A stretch of DNA of 64,000 nucleotides, from the NCBI RefSeq assembly GCF_002162375.1, contig NZ_CP021425.1, positions 5,039,001-5,103,000 of the forward strand. Direction: 5' to 3'. This document shows positions 1 through 10,395 of the stretch, piece by piece. Position numbers and translations under genes: made by a program. The DNA comes from Oleiphilus messinensis (lineage in GTDB: Bacteria > Pseudomonadota > Gammaproteobacteria > Pseudomonadales > Oleiphilaceae). Below the pieces are notes generated by a model. It was not told where the DNA came from and did no database searches. It worked only from the letters and a program-made list of their open reading frames with translations. How positions within the stretch are numbered: the stretch's first letter is position 1; each line of letters opens with the position of its first letter.

Positions 1-121
1 CTTCATCCTCAAAATGTGCTTCGGGGTGATAGCAAGAAGCCATTGTTTCGGCATCCAGTTTTTTAAAGGCTTCGTATAACCTCGAAACCAAAGCCGTATT
101 TACATCAGAAGCCGTTGCCAT
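1..121 (-). CDS. NTF2-like/SnoaL-type protein, N-terminal part
   Basis: The minus strand opens with an ATG at 121 preceded by a good GAGGTGAT ribosome site. It reads about 40 residues to the window edge, so the gene is cut at its C-terminus. The start LVSRLYEAFKKLDAETMAS and the following CYHPEAHFED are typical of the small NTF2/SnoaL-like alpha+beta barrel proteins, which include isomerases, hydrolases and non-enzymatic ligand binders. The family is recognisable but the substrate is not. It is divergent from the GlxA-type regulator at 247, with about 125 bp shared between the two starts. Confidence 0.65.
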   Translation of the reverse strand, partial: MATASDVNTALVSRLYEAFKKLDAETMASCYHPEAHFEDE

Positions 122-246
122 TCATCACCTCGCTAAAGTTTAAATCACATGTGCTTGTAGTTTAGTCATCATTAGCGTATCGGAATAGTGGCGAATCAGA
201 CTACAATAGTAGACATATCCGACATTCAATTAAAAATAACAGACCG

Positions 247-1185
247 ATGCTGAACATTGCTATTTTACACTGCACGCGAACTCCGAAATCGACGCTCTAC
301 GGGCCACAGGAAATCCTCGAACTTGCGAGCCTGCAATCCGGTAAAGCAACTCAAATTCAACTCGTTTCGGTAGACGAATTACATAACCTCCCGGTTACTG
401 AGTTCAATCTGGTGATTGTCAGTGCTTTGGGTATGATCCGTAGTCGTTCATTCATCACTGAATTGGCAACGGCGGTACACTGGCTCAAAGATCGCTATGC
501 GCAGGGGGCTGCTATCGCTTCCATTTGCACGGGAGCCTTTCTTCTGGCGGAAACCACATTGCTCGACCAGCGCAAAGCAAGCACACACTGGCTAATGGCG
601 CCTCATTTTCGGCAATGGTACCCCCACGTAAAGCTGGAAATTGAGCATATGGTGACCCGCGACGGACAACTTTGGTGTTCAGGTGGCGCTTTCGCCTATC
701 AGGATTTGTGTCTTGCACTGGTTCAGGAATATTTTGGCCATGCTACCGCAGAGCAATGTGCCAGATTACTGATGCTTGAACCGGTGCGGTCAAACCAGCA
801 GCACTTCGTCGACCTGCAACTCTACAAGCTCCACACTGATGAAAAAATTCTGGCCGTGCAGCATGATCTCGAGCAACACTGGAAAACCATGCCTTCTATA
901 CCGGATCTTGCGAAAAGGCACGCTCTCAGCGAGCGACAACTTCTAAGGCGTTTTAAAGCCGCGACCGGAATAACGCCAAACGTGTATCAACAAAGGCTAC
1001 GAATTGAGCAAGCCAAGAAAATATTTAACGATAAACCATCGTGCACGGTACAGGAAGTCGCACACCAGATTGGCTACGAAGATGTGGCTTACTTTCGCAA
1101 GCTTTTTAAACAGCAGATGAATATTACCCCGCAGGCGTATCGATCGCAGAATAGCAAAACCCTCAGCGTCATTCGAGGTTCGTAA
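247..1185 (+). CDS. GlxA-family transcriptional regulator (DJ-1/PfpI domain plus AraC HTH)
   Basis: This 312-residue protein has an N-terminal DJ-1/PfpI-like class I amidotransferase fold (about residues 3-170). The nucleophile-elbow cysteine is retained at C94 in ASICTGAF. A C-terminal AraC/XylS double helix-turn-helix follows (about 210-300), ending in the usual VAYFRKLFKQQ...TPQAYR pattern. Proteins of this architecture are cytoplasmic regulators that sense small, often nitrogenous, metabolites through the DJ-1 domain; catalysis is usually not expected. The ATG at 247 has only a weak ribosome site. The last 17 bp overlap the convergent dinB gene. The target is unknown; the divergent NTF2-like gene is one candidate. 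Confidence 0.9.
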   Translation: MLNIAILHCTRTPKSTLYGPQEILELASLQSGKATQIQLVSVDELHNLPVTEFNLVIVSALGMIRSRSFITELATAVHWLKDRYAQGAAIASICTGAFLLAETTLLDQRKASTHWLMAPHFRQWYPHVKLEIEHMVTRDGQLWCSGGAFAYQDLCLALVQEYFGHATAEQCARLLMLEPVRSNQQHFVDLQLYKLHTDEKILAVQHDLEQHWKTMPSIPDLAKRHALSERQLLRRFKAATGITPNVYQQRLRIEQAKKIFNDKPSCTVQEVAHQIGYEDVAYFRKLFKQQMNITPQAYRSQNSKTLSVIRGS

Positions 1186-2266
1186 ACAGATCCAGTTGCC
1201 GGGCGGCAGCTTCAGATTCAACCGGTATCAACCGAACACCGAGCCCGATAAGACGGACCGCTTTGGTCTGGCGTTCCACCGCAGACCGTGCCAGTCGTTT
1301 AAATGCCTCAAGGTTTTGCCAGGGTTCAGGTTTACTTTGGCTATCGATTGACGACAGACTTTCTTCCATCGTTGTGCGGGTAAAGTCGGAAAATTTCACC
1401 TTCACAAAGCGCTTGCTTACCGAGTATCTGCTTTGCAATCCGCCATAACGGTTCGTCAGTTCAACGAATACGTCTTCCACTCGGGTTTGCAGCACATTCA
1501 GATCACTGATGTCCTGATTGAACGTACGCTCTACAGATAACGATTTTCGTAAGCGACTTATTGATACGGGGCGATTATCAACGCCCCGGGCATAATCAAA
1601 CAACGAGACACCGTGACTGCCAAACAGCTCGACCAGTTCAGGCAAAGTGTACCGCTGCAGATCCTGGCAGGTATAAATGCCATTTCGATTCATCTTTGCA
1701 GCCGTTACTTTTCCAACACCGTTAATTTTATGCACAGGTAACTGCGCCACAAACTCAGCTACCTTGTCTGGTGGAATCGCCATTAATCCATTTGGCTTGT
1801 TCCAGTCACTGGCGACTTTGGCCAGAAACTTATTAGGTGCCACCCCCGCAGAAACTGTAATTTTCAGCTCATTGTGCACCGCGCTCCGAATACTCTCCGC
1901 AATCAACGTCGCACTCCCCTGGCACAAGGTCACACCGGACACATCGAGATAGGCTTCATCCAGAGACAAGGGCTGAATCTGATCGGTATACCGCCGGAAT
2001 ATTTCATGCATTTCGGCGGAAACCGACTTATACAATGGAAAATTTGGACGCAAGAAAATCAGATCAGGACAAAGGCTAAGCGCCCGTGCCGAAGACATCG
2101 CCGAGTGCACACCAAACTTTCGAGCAACATAGTTACAGGTCGCTACAACGCCCCTTTTATCCGGGCTACCACCGATTGCAACAGGTTGATCCGCCAGTTG
2201 CGGCTGATTCCGGATCTCCACCGAAGCATAAAACGAATCCGCATCAATATGAATTATCTTTCGCAA
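1169..2266 (-). CDS. dinB: DNA polymerase IV (Y-family translesion polymerase)
   Basis: The 365-residue protein matches DinB along its whole length. Residues D8 and D10 sit in HIDADSFYA and D103/E104 in SLDEAYLD, the positions of the metal-binding acids in E. coli Pol IV. The thumb, with its helix-hairpin-helix (KINGVGKVTAAKM), and the little-finger domain follow. It performs error-prone synthesis past lesions and is commonly SOS-induced; I did not identify a clear LexA box upstream. The C-terminus does not end in an evident beta-clamp QLxLF consensus, although RQLDLF near residues 357-362 fits it well. Its 3' end overlaps the GlxA-type gene by 17 bp, tail to tail. Confidence 0.96.
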   Translation of the reverse strand: MRKIIHIDADSFYASVEIRNQPQLADQPVAIGGSPDKRGVVATCNYVARKFGVHSAMSSARALSLCPDLIFLRPNFPLYKSVSAEMHEIFRRYTDQIQPLSLDEAYLDVSGVTLCQGSATLIAESIRSAVHNELKITVSAGVAPNKFLAKVASDWNKPNGLMAIPPDKVAEFVAQLPVHKINGVGKVTAAKMNRNGIYTCQDLQRYTLPELVELFGSHGVSLFDYARGVDNRPVSISRLRKSLSVERTFNQDISDLNVLQTRVEDVFVELTNRYGGLQSRYSVSKRFVKVKFSDFTRTTMEESLSSIDSQSKPEPWQNLEAFKRLARSAVERQTKAVRLIGLGVRLIPVESEAAARQLDLFTNLE

Positions 2267-2421
2267 GGAAAACCAAAGGCCTCCACTTTAATTCTTGAAA
2301 ATCAACAACGATGCCTCAACAAGTGGCGAAAAATCAAACACATCATTCGGTGACACGATTCTGAGATCAGAGTTCCCTTAGACAGAATTTGACAGGTGTA
2401 TTTTGCCGTTACCTCTTAATA

Positions 2422-3033
2422 TTATCTATAACGATTGAGATCGAAAAACATCAATGCTCCATATATAGCAGGAAACATCAATTGTAGGGGGCCAGTGACC
2501 GCATCATAAATAAAAGCAAATGGCAGAAGATATTTCAAATTTGGTTTGGAAAGATCAGGCGTTCGCTCACGATGAACCTCTCCCTGTTTGGTGTAGAAAA
2601 CTATTTCTGCATAACTTGTCGTTTTTGGACCATGCTCATCGTTTTTTGGCCCCTTATTTAAATGAGATGTTCCAACCAAAATACCACAATCTTCTGCATG
2701 CTGCTTGAAGTATTCAAAGCCATCCGGCCAAATTTTTTCCAAAAATTGCTCATCCCCATCAGCAACATTCAACTTGGAGAACTGTCTGACATATAGATAA
2801 ATTTCTTTGCAACCATCTAAAGCAGGAGTGATATAGAATTGACCTTTCTTGGGTTCCTCACTTCTATCGCGAGCGTACCATTCAAACTGCGGATGCGGCA
2901 TTCGTAAGTCAATAGCTGTTAAAATAAGAATACCTGTATAACCTTCAATTTCACGCTCAAGTTTATGTGTCGCGCACCCTTGGAAGAAAAAGCAACTGAG
3001 GGCGAGCGTCAAATAAGTTGATTTTTTATGCAT
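2422..3033 (-). CDS. Predicted outer-membrane lipoprotein, YceK/YidQ-like
   Basis: The 203-residue product begins with a lipoprotein signal (LALSCFFFQGC, lipid-anchored Cys near residue 19). It lacks any enzymatic motif that I recognise. The C-terminal stretch with PFAFIYDAVTGPLQ and a hydrophobic tail recalls the small YceK/YidQ lipoproteins, but this protein is about twice their length and the match is weak. A clear AAAGGAG-type ribosome site lies just upstream of the ATG at 3033. It stands alone, with about 130 bp to the AraC gene upstream and about 155 bp to dinB downstream. Confidence 0.6.
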   Translation of the reverse strand: MHKKSTYLTLALSCFFFQGCATHKLEREIEGYTGILILTAIDLRMPHPQFEWYARDRSEEPKKGQFYITPALDGCKEIYLYVRQFSKLNVADGDEQFLEKIWPDGFEYFKQHAEDCGILVGTSHLNKGPKNDEHGPKTTSYAEIVFYTKQGEVHRERTPDLSKPNLKYLLPFAFIYDAVTGPLQLMFPAIYGALMFFDLNRYR

Positions 3034-3162
3034 TCAAAACTCCTTTTCGGTTCATAACGATTTGTAATAATTCTAAATCATCAAGTGAAACACCAGAAAG
3101 TTGGTCTTGTTCCATGCAACTGATTGAGGTACGTGCACGTGTAGCCATCTTGGACTCGATTA

Positions 3163-4191
3163 TCAACAACGATGCCTGAATTCTGAAGGGGAGTTTCCCG
3201 TAAGCTGCCTGAACCAGCGCGTGAAAGACTGGCCTTCGTCGAATCCGGACAACTCTCCGACTTGCTGAATCGACAAGTCGGACTCCACCAACAATTTACG
3301 GGCCCGTTGCAGCCTCAGCTCATCCAGAATCTCACGGTAGGATGTGCCATCATCCTGCAACTTTCGATGCAGCGTCCGCCCACTCATCCCAAACTCGGCG
3401 GCCAATGCTTCGCGGGATGCCGCACCCGCTTGCAGTTGTTGGTGCAAGCGGGAACGTACCAGATCAACAAAACGACTGGCTTTTGTGCGCTCTTCCATGA
3501 GTTTTCTAGCGTGATTTTCCAGCATTTCATGGAGTTGCGGATCGGCACCCGGGAGTGGTAAATCAAACACATCATTGGGTAATACGATCCGGTTTTCAGA
3601 TTCGCCAAAATAAACGGGGCAACCAAAAACGTCAATATAGCGTTGCAGTAACTCGGCTTGCTCAGGCGCTGCATGCTGTAGATGCACCGAGCGAACGACC
3701 GAAACACCTGGCCGGGCGGCAGATGTGATACAGCCAACAAAGGTAGACAATATAAAATCGGAGGCGTGGCTTAACACATCAGGATTGGTAAATTGACAAT
3801 GCCAGCTCACCACAATTTCGCCGGGAACATGGTGAATCCGGGTTTTGCCCGTGTCCCCGACCAACGGTTCAACCTGAACAAGGGTATTCAACATAACCCC
3901 CAGGGTACTGGACGTTTGTGCAAGGAAGCCCACCAGACCAAAGAAGGTGGCAACTCGCCAGCGTGATGCATACAGCCCGGGTAAAGGATCGGGAACCATT
4001 TTCAGCATCGCCGCCAGATACCGCTCCAGAATGGGTCCCGAAACATATGCAGGCTGGCCCTCAAGTGCACCGAGTTCAATACCTGCACGGGACAATACGG
4101 TATCCACCGGCATTCCTTGCTCTCGAGCAAAACAGACTAACTGTTGTACAAATTCTTTCGCCACTTTGTAAGGTGCTGTTTTTATTGTCAT
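3163..4191 (-). CDS. AraC-family transcriptional regulator (OruR/QhpR-like)
   Basis: The 342-residue protein has the long N-terminal effector domain of the arabinose-binding-like AraC subgroup (about residues 15-205, ALEGQPAYVSGPIL). A C-terminal double HTH occupies about residues 240-340, ending GFDEGQSFTRWFRQLTG then SPSEFR. Members of this subgroup often control nearby catabolic or lipase genes. It is divergent from the lipase gene at 4464. The 272-bp region between them holds two CCTGACAG direct repeats exactly 20 bp apart, which would suit an AraC-type dimer. Regulation of the lipase is inference from this arrangement. Confidence 0.9.
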   Translation of the reverse strand: MTIKTAPYKVAKEFVQQLVCFAREQGMPVDTVLSRAGIELGALEGQPAYVSGPILERYLAAMLKMVPDPLPGLYASRWRVATFFGLVGFLAQTSSTLGVMLNTLVQVEPLVGDTGKTRIHHVPGEIVVSWHCQFTNPDVLSHASDFILSTFVGCITSAARPGVSVVRSVHLQHAAPEQAELLQRYIDVFGCPVYFGESENRIVLPNDVFDLPLPGADPQLHEMLENHARKLMEERTKASRFVDLVRSRLHQQLQAGAASREALAAEFGMSGRTLHRKLQDDGTSYREILDELRLQRARKLLVESDLSIQQVGELSGFDEGQSFTRWFRQLTGNSPSEFRHRC

Positions 4192-4233
4192 GACTTATAC
4201 CACTCTCGATTTTTCCGAGTTCCAAAATCAGAG

Positions 4234-4261
4234 CCTGACAGTTTAACGATCATCCTGACAG
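4234..4261. promoter_or_regulatory. Candidate AraC-type operator: two CCTGACAG direct repeats
   Basis: CCTGACAG occurs at 4234-4241 and again at 4254-4261, so the half-sites lie on the same DNA face about two helical turns apart. AraC-family dimers typically bind such direct repeats. The site is 43 bp upstream of the regulator's start and about 200 bp upstream of the lipase start, so it could serve both. This was read by eye; binding is untested. Confidence 0.35.
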
Positions 4262-4328
4262 CCGCATGCCGGACTCCAACCTGTAAACGCCACCTGTCCG
4301 AATTTGATAACTTGATTGACTCTTTTAA

Positions 4329-5414
<1,086 letters not shown>

Positions 5415-5418
5415 GAGC

Positions 5419-6504
5419 ATGGGTCCAATAAAACGGTGGCAGCGTTGGCTGCCACTGATCCTCGCCCCATTGATTATTGCCCTGATTATCAGCCTTGACG
5501 GATCAGAAAAGACATCGCAGAAACCGATGAAAGCGCAACAACTCGATATCACGGCACACTCTCAGTTACTGCCCCCGGCTCCGCGACCCGGTCACGCCGG
5601 ACTGCCACGCGCCAATCAGCAACATCGCGAATCGGAAACAGTACAACAGTTGCCAGCGTTGCCCAAGTCTTTGCAAGGCACTTCCGTGCCGGACGGCTTA
5701 GCGGTTGATAGAAATGGACAACTTATCCTAAACCGGGGGCTTCGGGATGTTTTTGACTATTACCTCAGCACCTTGGGAGAAGAAAATCCGGAGCTTATCC
5801 AACGGCGTATCCTGGCAATGCTCAACCAAGCACTCCCCGAGCCTGCATTAAGCCAGTCTATTGCGGCACTGGACCGCTACATCAGTTACCTCAAAAGTCT
5901 GGAAACCTTACAGCAGTATGGCGGAGTGACACCTGACCAGATTGATCCAGAGCGGTTGCAGGAACAGCAGCAAGAACTCAAGGCCCTTCGTGAACAGTAT
6001 CTCGGTGATACCTTGGCTCAGGCATTTTTTCAGGATGACGAGAGCTGGGCTGACTATACCATCGCACGAATTCGCATTCTGCAAAACACAACATTAAACC
6101 AGATTGATAAGGCCCGGGAACTTGATGTGTTGCGCACCGGTCAGCCCGAATTTGTCCAGTCTCAGCTGAACGCAGTCAGTGTTTACCAGGATCTCAAACA
6201 ACTCACGTCCGAGCTGGAGGAGCAAGGTGCAAACCAGGCTGAAGTGAGGCTATTACGAGAGCAAATGGTTGGTGTAGAGGCTGCCGACCGCCTTGAAGCA
6301 TTAGATCAGAAACGTGCGCAATTCCAGCAGCGCATCAACAATTGGCTCACACAACGGGAATCCCTGTTAAACCAGTCACAGCTCGACCATGACGCCCGGC
6401 AACGTGCTGTAAAAGAGGCCCGCGCCTCACAGTTCGAAGCTCAGGAAATGAACCGGGTTATCGCATTCGAACATAGGCATGATCAACACAATCGTACAAA
6501 TTAG
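5419..6504 (+). CDS. lifO: Lipase-specific foldase (Lif, lipase chaperone)
   Basis: The 361-residue protein has one N-terminal membrane anchor (about residues 8-26), then a Pro/Ala-rich linker, then a helical periplasmic domain rich in Gln, Glu and Leu. The Lif signature is present as RDVFDYYLSTLGE. It folds the preceding lipase in the periplasm before secretion. The start is 4 bp after the lipase stop, so the two genes are co-transcribed and probably translationally coupled. A strong hairpin terminator follows at 6533. Confidence 0.95.
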   Translation: MGPIKRWQRWLPLILAPLIIALIISLDGSEKTSQKPMKAQQLDITAHSQLLPPAPRPGHAGLPRANQQHRESETVQQLPALPKSLQGTSVPDGLAVDRNGQLILNRGLRDVFDYYLSTLGEENPELIQRRILAMLNQALPEPALSQSIAALDRYISYLKSLETLQQYGGVTPDQIDPERLQEQQQELKALREQYLGDTLAQAFFQDDESWADYTIARIRILQNTTLNQIDKARELDVLRTGQPEFVQSQLNAVSVYQDLKQLTSELEEQGANQAEVRLLREQMVGVEAADRLEALDQKRAQFQQRINNWLTQRESLLNQSQLDHDARQRAVKEARASQFEAQEMNRVIAFEHRHDQHNRTN

Positions 6505-6532
6505 AACCGTCCAAAAACACTCGAACACACAA

Positions 6533-6572
6533 GCCGGAACAAGCTATTCCGGCCCTGCCTTGGACATTTTTT
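6533..6572 (+). terminator. Rho-independent terminator of the lipase operon
   Basis: GCCGGAA (6533-6539) pairs with TTCCGGC (6547-6553). An outer GTCCAA/TTGGAC pair extends the structure, and a six-T run ends at 6572. It lies 29 bp after the foldase stop codon. Confidence 0.8.
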
Positions 6573-6647
6573 GATCGCTGAACTATTGTCAAATATGACG
6601 ATAGAAATTTATGACTCCCCCTTCAGCCTGATGAGCTTAATGGCACT

Positions 6648-8708
6648 ATGCAGAGTATTCCGGTCAACCGGCTACAAGCCATCTTCAGTGTTTTTCCAGA
6701 CATATTGTTTTTGCTCGATGAAGAGGGTTGCTACCTTGAAGTGGTAACCGGGAACGAGGAGTTGCTCTACCACACCAAAGCAACGGTTTTAAACAAAACA
6801 ATGCATGATGTAATGCCAAAGGAAAAGGCTGATACATTCTATGCCGCAGTGCAGGAGGCACTGCACAGTCAACGGCTGATCACGATCGAATACGAACTGG
6901 AGGTACTGGCCGGTAAGCGCTATTTCGAGGGCAGGATTACTCCGGTAAACTTTTCCGTAAACAATAAACGCACGGTTGTTTTTTTAGCCATGGATATTAC
7001 GGAAAAGAAGCAGGTCATGCGCCATGACCGTTTGATATCCAACGTCATAGAAGCCGCACGGGAAGGCGTTGCAATCATGGATGACCAGCGTAAAATCATT
7101 ACCACCAATCGCGCTTATCGGCAAATGACGGGCTGTTCGGAAGCAGAATTGCTAAATAAAGCACCGATCTATATTTGTACCGACGAAAAAGAAAGTGACA
7201 CGCTTTGGGGTACGGTCACAGAGCAAGGTCGCTGGATGGGTGAAATTGTTGGATACCGTATTGATGGAACACAATACCCGTTGTGGTTGACCCTGGAAAC
7301 AATCAGTGACCCGGTTGAAAAAAGCGTGCACTATGCGGCACTGCTGACAGATGTTTCCGAAATCAAACGGTCTCGTGAACAACTCGAGCATATCGCCACA
7401 CATGACGTACTCACCGGACTACCAAATCGCGTGCTGTTTACTGATCGGCTCAAACAGGCCATGGTGCGTGCACATCGAAATAAAACGCTGGTCGCGCTCT
7501 TTTTCCTGGATCTTGATCGGTTCAAAGTCGTAAACGACAATCTTGGCCATCAAATGGGCGATGAATTATTGTTGCAAGTATCCCAGCGGTTAACCTGCGT
7601 TCAAAGACAGGAAGACACACTTGCACGCTTTGGTGGCGATGAGTTTCTGGTCATTTCAGAAGGTCTAAAACGACCCGAAGATGCCACGTTGATCGCCCGA
7701 AATATCATTGCCGTTTTTCAAGCCCCTTTTGTCCTTGCGGAATATACGCTGGACATTTCCACCAGTATTGGTATCAGCATTTTCCCGGATGATACCGAGA
7801 ATGCAGAGATGCTGCTGAAAAATGCGGATGCGGCCATGTACCAGGCTAAAAATCAGGAGGGTAACTCCTATCAATACTGCACTCAGGATTTGACGGCAAA
7901 TGCCTTCAAATTCTTCTCGATGGAAATCAGCCTGAAACAAGCCCTAAAATCGAGCCAGTTTCATCTCGTATATCAACCGCAATTTGATATCAGTTCAGGC
8001 AGAATGATTGGTGTCGAGGCCCTGATCCGGTGGCAACACCCTGAGCAGGGTTATATCGGCCCGGATGTTTTTATCCCGGTGGCAGAAAGCTCTGGTCTGA
8101 TCAAGCCGCTGGGAGACTGGATCATCAGTGCTGCCTGCCAGCAGATCAAGTACTGGGATGAACAAGGTCTTCCCGCATTTCCTATCGCCATTAATGTCTC
8201 CAGGCGACAACTTGTAGACCACAGGTTCTGTGAAAACCTGCGCGACACCCTGCATTTTTACGCCCTCCCCGGTTCCCGAATAGAAATCGAAATTACCGAG
8301 AGTGCGATTATCGACAATGAGGAAATTGCCTACCAGAATCTCCGAAAGCTCCATGAAATGGGTATTTACTTGTCAATCGACGACTTCGGCACGGGCCACT
8401 CATCGCTGATTAATCTCAAACGTTTTCCCCTCGATAAACTTAAAATCGATCGTGATTTTGTCCGTGATTTAATGATCGATCAGAATGATGTCGCCATCAT
8501 CAAGGCAACCATCGCTCTGGCGCGCAGCTTTAACCTGAAAGTCATTGCGGAGGGGGTTGAAACGCAGGAACAGCGGGACTACCTGCGAGATCAGGGCTGT
8601 GATCAGGTACAGGGGTACCTGTATAGCAAACCGGTGATGCCCGATGTGATCGAACAACTATGGAATACACCGCAGCATGGAACAGCACCATCAAGCTGTT
8701 CACATTAA
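6648..8708 (+). CDS. PAS-PAS-GGDEF-EAL cyclic-di-GMP turnover protein
   Basis: The 686-residue protein carries two PAS sensor domains (about 10-125 and 130-245), a GGDEF domain with an intact GGDEF motif at about residues 329-333, and an EAL domain with EAL at about 457-459. The other EAL catalytic features (EITES, SIDDFGTGHSS, KIDRDF, AEGVET) are present, so phosphodiesterase activity is expected. Diguanylate cyclase activity is possible. No membrane segment is visible, so it is probably cytosolic. The start lacks a strong ribosome site. It is a single-gene unit. A link to the c-di-GMP receptor Alg44 in this window is possible but not shown. Confidence 0.93.
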   Translation: MQSIPVNRLQAIFSVFPDILFLLDEEGCYLEVVTGNEELLYHTKATVLNKTMHDVMPKEKADTFYAAVQEALHSQRLITIEYELEVLAGKRYFEGRITPVNFSVNNKRTVVFLAMDITEKKQVMRHDRLISNVIEAAREGVAIMDDQRKIITTNRAYRQMTGCSEAELLNKAPIYICTDEKESDTLWGTVTEQGRWMGEIVGYRIDGTQYPLWLTLETISDPVEKSVHYAALLTDVSEIKRSREQLEHIATHDVLTGLPNRVLFTDRLKQAMVRAHRNKTLVALFFLDLDRFKVVNDNLGHQMGDELLLQVSQRLTCVQRQEDTLARFGGDEFLVISEGLKRPEDATLIARNIIAVFQAPFVLAEYTLDISTSIGISIFPDDTENAEMLLKNADAAMYQAKNQEGNSYQYCTQDLTANAFKFFSMEISLKQALKSSQFHLVYQPQFDISSGRMIGVEALIRWQHPEQGYIGPDVFIPVAESSGLIKPLGDWIISAACQQIKYWDEQGLPAFPIAINVSRRQLVDHRFCENLRDTLHFYALPGSRIEIEITESAIIDNEEIAYQNLRKLHEMGIYLSIDDFGTGHSSLINLKRFPLDKLKIDRDFVRDLMIDQNDVAIIKATIALARSFNLKVIAEGVETQEQRDYLRDQGCDQVQGYLYSKPVMPDVIEQLWNTPQHGTAPSSCSH

Positions 8709-8749
8709 AGTTAACGCTGACAGTCGCCCTTTACTAAAACACCAATACC

Positions 8750-9190
8750 TCAAATGTGCTCTACAAATCGCTGCCTGTACTCGGGCGGGGGAACACGACA
8801 AGCGTTTAAACGTCCGAACAGCCGATAACGGTTTCGGGCAATCAGGTTATACCCCCAATCTCGAACACGTCCAGGAATCCAGCGCAAGACCGATAACCCG
8901 CTCCAGGGCCGGGGAAGTTGCTGCAAAATACGTAACAGCGCATCACTCCGTTCATAGCAGGACTCTGCTTCAACATACAGCATCGTATCAAATTTATCTG
9001 TGGGGTAAGCAAAGTGCCGCAGGATTGCCTGCCCCTCAGGTGATTGAACGCTACAGAGCTTGAATCGGGCGTCTCGATCATATCGTAAAATAAACTGACT
9101 CCACCCCGCGCATAAGCGGCACACACCATCAAACAAAATCACTCTATCAGCAGCAGTCAGGTGCGGCGGAAGTGTCTTGAGCTCAGGCAT
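8750..9190 (-). CDS. DCC-family thiol-disulfide oxidoreductase-like protein (DUF393)
   Basis: The 146-residue protein has the family signature VILFDGVCRLCAGWSQFI near its N-terminus, with the two cysteines in a DGVCxLC context. The central KLCSVQSPEGQAIL and later LxxxPxxxR pattern also fit. Members have a thioredoxin-like fold and a predicted redox role but no defined substrate. It is the last gene of a minus-strand run with the methyltransferase 45 bp upstream, and could be co-transcribed with it. Confidence 0.85.
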   Translation of the reverse strand: MPELKTLPPHLTAADRVILFDGVCRLCAGWSQFILRYDRDARFKLCSVQSPEGQAILRHFAYPTDKFDTMLYVEAESCYERSDALLRILQQLPRPWSGLSVLRWIPGRVRDWGYNLIARNRYRLFGRLNACRVPPPEYRQRFVEHI

Positions 9191-9235
9191 GGTGGCGTCT
9201 CCGATATATTGCGATAGAATTTCAGAGCATACCGC

Positions 9236-9904
9236 TTATCGAGGCCTGGCGCGAATAATTTCCGATGGAAAGCAGCTTTGGCTCAGATATTCATAATCCT
9301 GTACAACAAATCCTGATCTCTCCAAATAGCGCTCAAGCTGTACGCCTCGACACCCGCCCATCCATTTCGGATTGATTTGGTAGAGTCGCTCATACCGTCG
9401 TTCACAATGTGAACGGCCGACGGCCATATTGGTCAAAATCAAGCGCCCATCAGGTTTTAATACCCGCTTGAATTCAGCGAGTACAGATGCAAATCGAGCC
9501 TCAGGCAGGAGATCAAACATATAGTTATTCACCACTAAATCAAATCGGTGTGACTCAAACTCAAGCTGTTCAGCATCGCCCAACGCCAACTGGTAGCTCT
9601 TGTCCAAAGACCCGGAATCCAGATGCAGCTTCTGCAGACGACGCTCCGCTTTTTTCAGCATCGCAGGCGTGAGATCCACGCCGATGGTATGACCCTGTGG
9701 GTTGAGCTTTGCCAACTCGGCAAATGTCAGGCCGGTGCCAACCGCAACTTCCAGTATTTGTTCCGCCCCGAAAGGGGCCGCTAACTGTAGCGCGCGGTTT
9801 CTTGCCTTCGATTCCGTAAAATAAGCCCAAATATCATAGATTTTTGCATTTCCTGTGTAAGTTTTAACAACATCTGATTTACTGAGTCTGGCTTCATTCA
9901 ACAT
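9236..9904 (-). CDS. Class I SAM-dependent methyltransferase
   Basis: The 222-residue protein shows a Rossmann methyltransferase core: motif I EVAVGTGLTFAEL (about residues 51-63), the acidic end of strand 2 (GVDLTPAMLKKAE), motif II GDAEQLEF and motif III LKPDGRLILTN. It resembles the UbiE/COQ5-like group, but the substrate is not clear. A GAGGAAG ribosome site precedes the ATG. Its own palindromic operator at 9932 matches the one ahead of the ArsR gene, and a terminator separates the two genes. ArsR control of this gene is therefore likely (inference). Confidence 0.88.
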   Translation of the reverse strand: MLNEARLSKSDVVKTYTGNAKIYDIWAYFTESKARNRALQLAAPFGAEQILEVAVGTGLTFAELAKLNPQGHTIGVDLTPAMLKKAERRLQKLHLDSGSLDKSYQLALGDAEQLEFESHRFDLVVNNYMFDLLPEARFASVLAEFKRVLKPDGRLILTNMAVGRSHCERRYERLYQINPKWMGGCRGVQLERYLERSGFVVQDYEYLSQSCFPSEIIRARPR

Positions 9905-9931
9905 GCTCTTCCTCTATTTTAATATATTCTA

Positions 9932-9951
9932 ATATCGCCATATGACGATAT
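9932..9951. promoter_or_regulatory. Palindromic operator upstream of the methyltransferase
   Basis: ATATCG (9932-9937) and CGATAT (9946-9951) form an inverted repeat around a CATATG-containing centre, 28 bp upstream of the methyltransferase start. Its right arm and flank (CGATATGTTA) are identical to the operator at 10396 ahead of the ArsR gene. The form suits an ArsR/SmtB-type dimer. Confidence 0.6.
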
Positions 9952-9960
9952 GTTAATTGT

Positions 9961-9982
9961 AAAAAAAGGCGTAATCGCCTTT
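9961..9982 (-). terminator. Terminator after the ArsR gene
   Basis: Read on the minus strand, AAAGGCG-ATTA-CGCCTTT forms a stem of 7 bp followed by a run of T. It lies between the ArsR stop (10027) and the operator of the methyltransferase (9951), so the two genes appear to have separate transcripts. Confidence 0.7.
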
Positions 9983-10026
9983 CCCAGGGTGGCCCGCCTT
10001 CGGGCTTGGCTTGCTTTACAACATGC

Positions 10027-10320
10027 TTAACAACATTGCTTGAGAAACTGACTGAGCTCATCCAGTTTATTCGTAATCATTGCTCGATCCGGGGAGTATA
10101 TTACTTCTTTTCCTCGTTTTTCAGACCGTACTACTCCAGCTCGTTTCAGAATCATCAAATGCTCCGAGCAAGTGGATTGCCCAACCCCCACAGCTTCCGA
10201 TACTTGATTCACGGTTCGCTCCTGCCCGTCCATAAAGACCATCAAAATTTTCAATCTGGATTCACTGGCCAGGGATTTCAGAAAACTGCAAATTTCAGAT
10301 GCCATTTCGGACGAGCTCAA
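10027..10320 (-). CDS. ArsR/SmtB-family winged-helix repressor
   Basis: The 97-residue protein is an ArsR-type winged helix: LASESRLKILMVF, then VNQVSEAVGVGQSTCSEHL as recognition helix region, then the wing (GVVRSEKRGKEVIYS). Cysteines occur at SEICSFL, STCSEH and the C-terminal QCC. They could bind metal or act as a thiol switch, but no canonical ELCVCDL metal site is present. It probably represses itself and the downstream methyltransferase through the paired ATATCG/CGATAT operators. The inducer is unknown. Confidence 0.88.
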   Translation of the reverse strand: MSSSEMASEICSFLKSLASESRLKILMVFMDGQERTVNQVSEAVGVGQSTCSEHLMILKRAGVVRSEKRGKEVIYSPDRAMITNKLDELSQFLKQCC

Positions 10321-10395
10321 AAAGAATACCTCTACTATCTGGTGTTCCAGTATTACCGATGTAATTTGATTGTGTAACGTCGATAACCGAGTATT

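Noticed and set aside
8677-9063. 128-codon plus-strand frame opposite the DCC-family gene
   Set aside because: It lies antisense to a clearly recognised gene with family motifs and has no recognisable domains or ribosome site.
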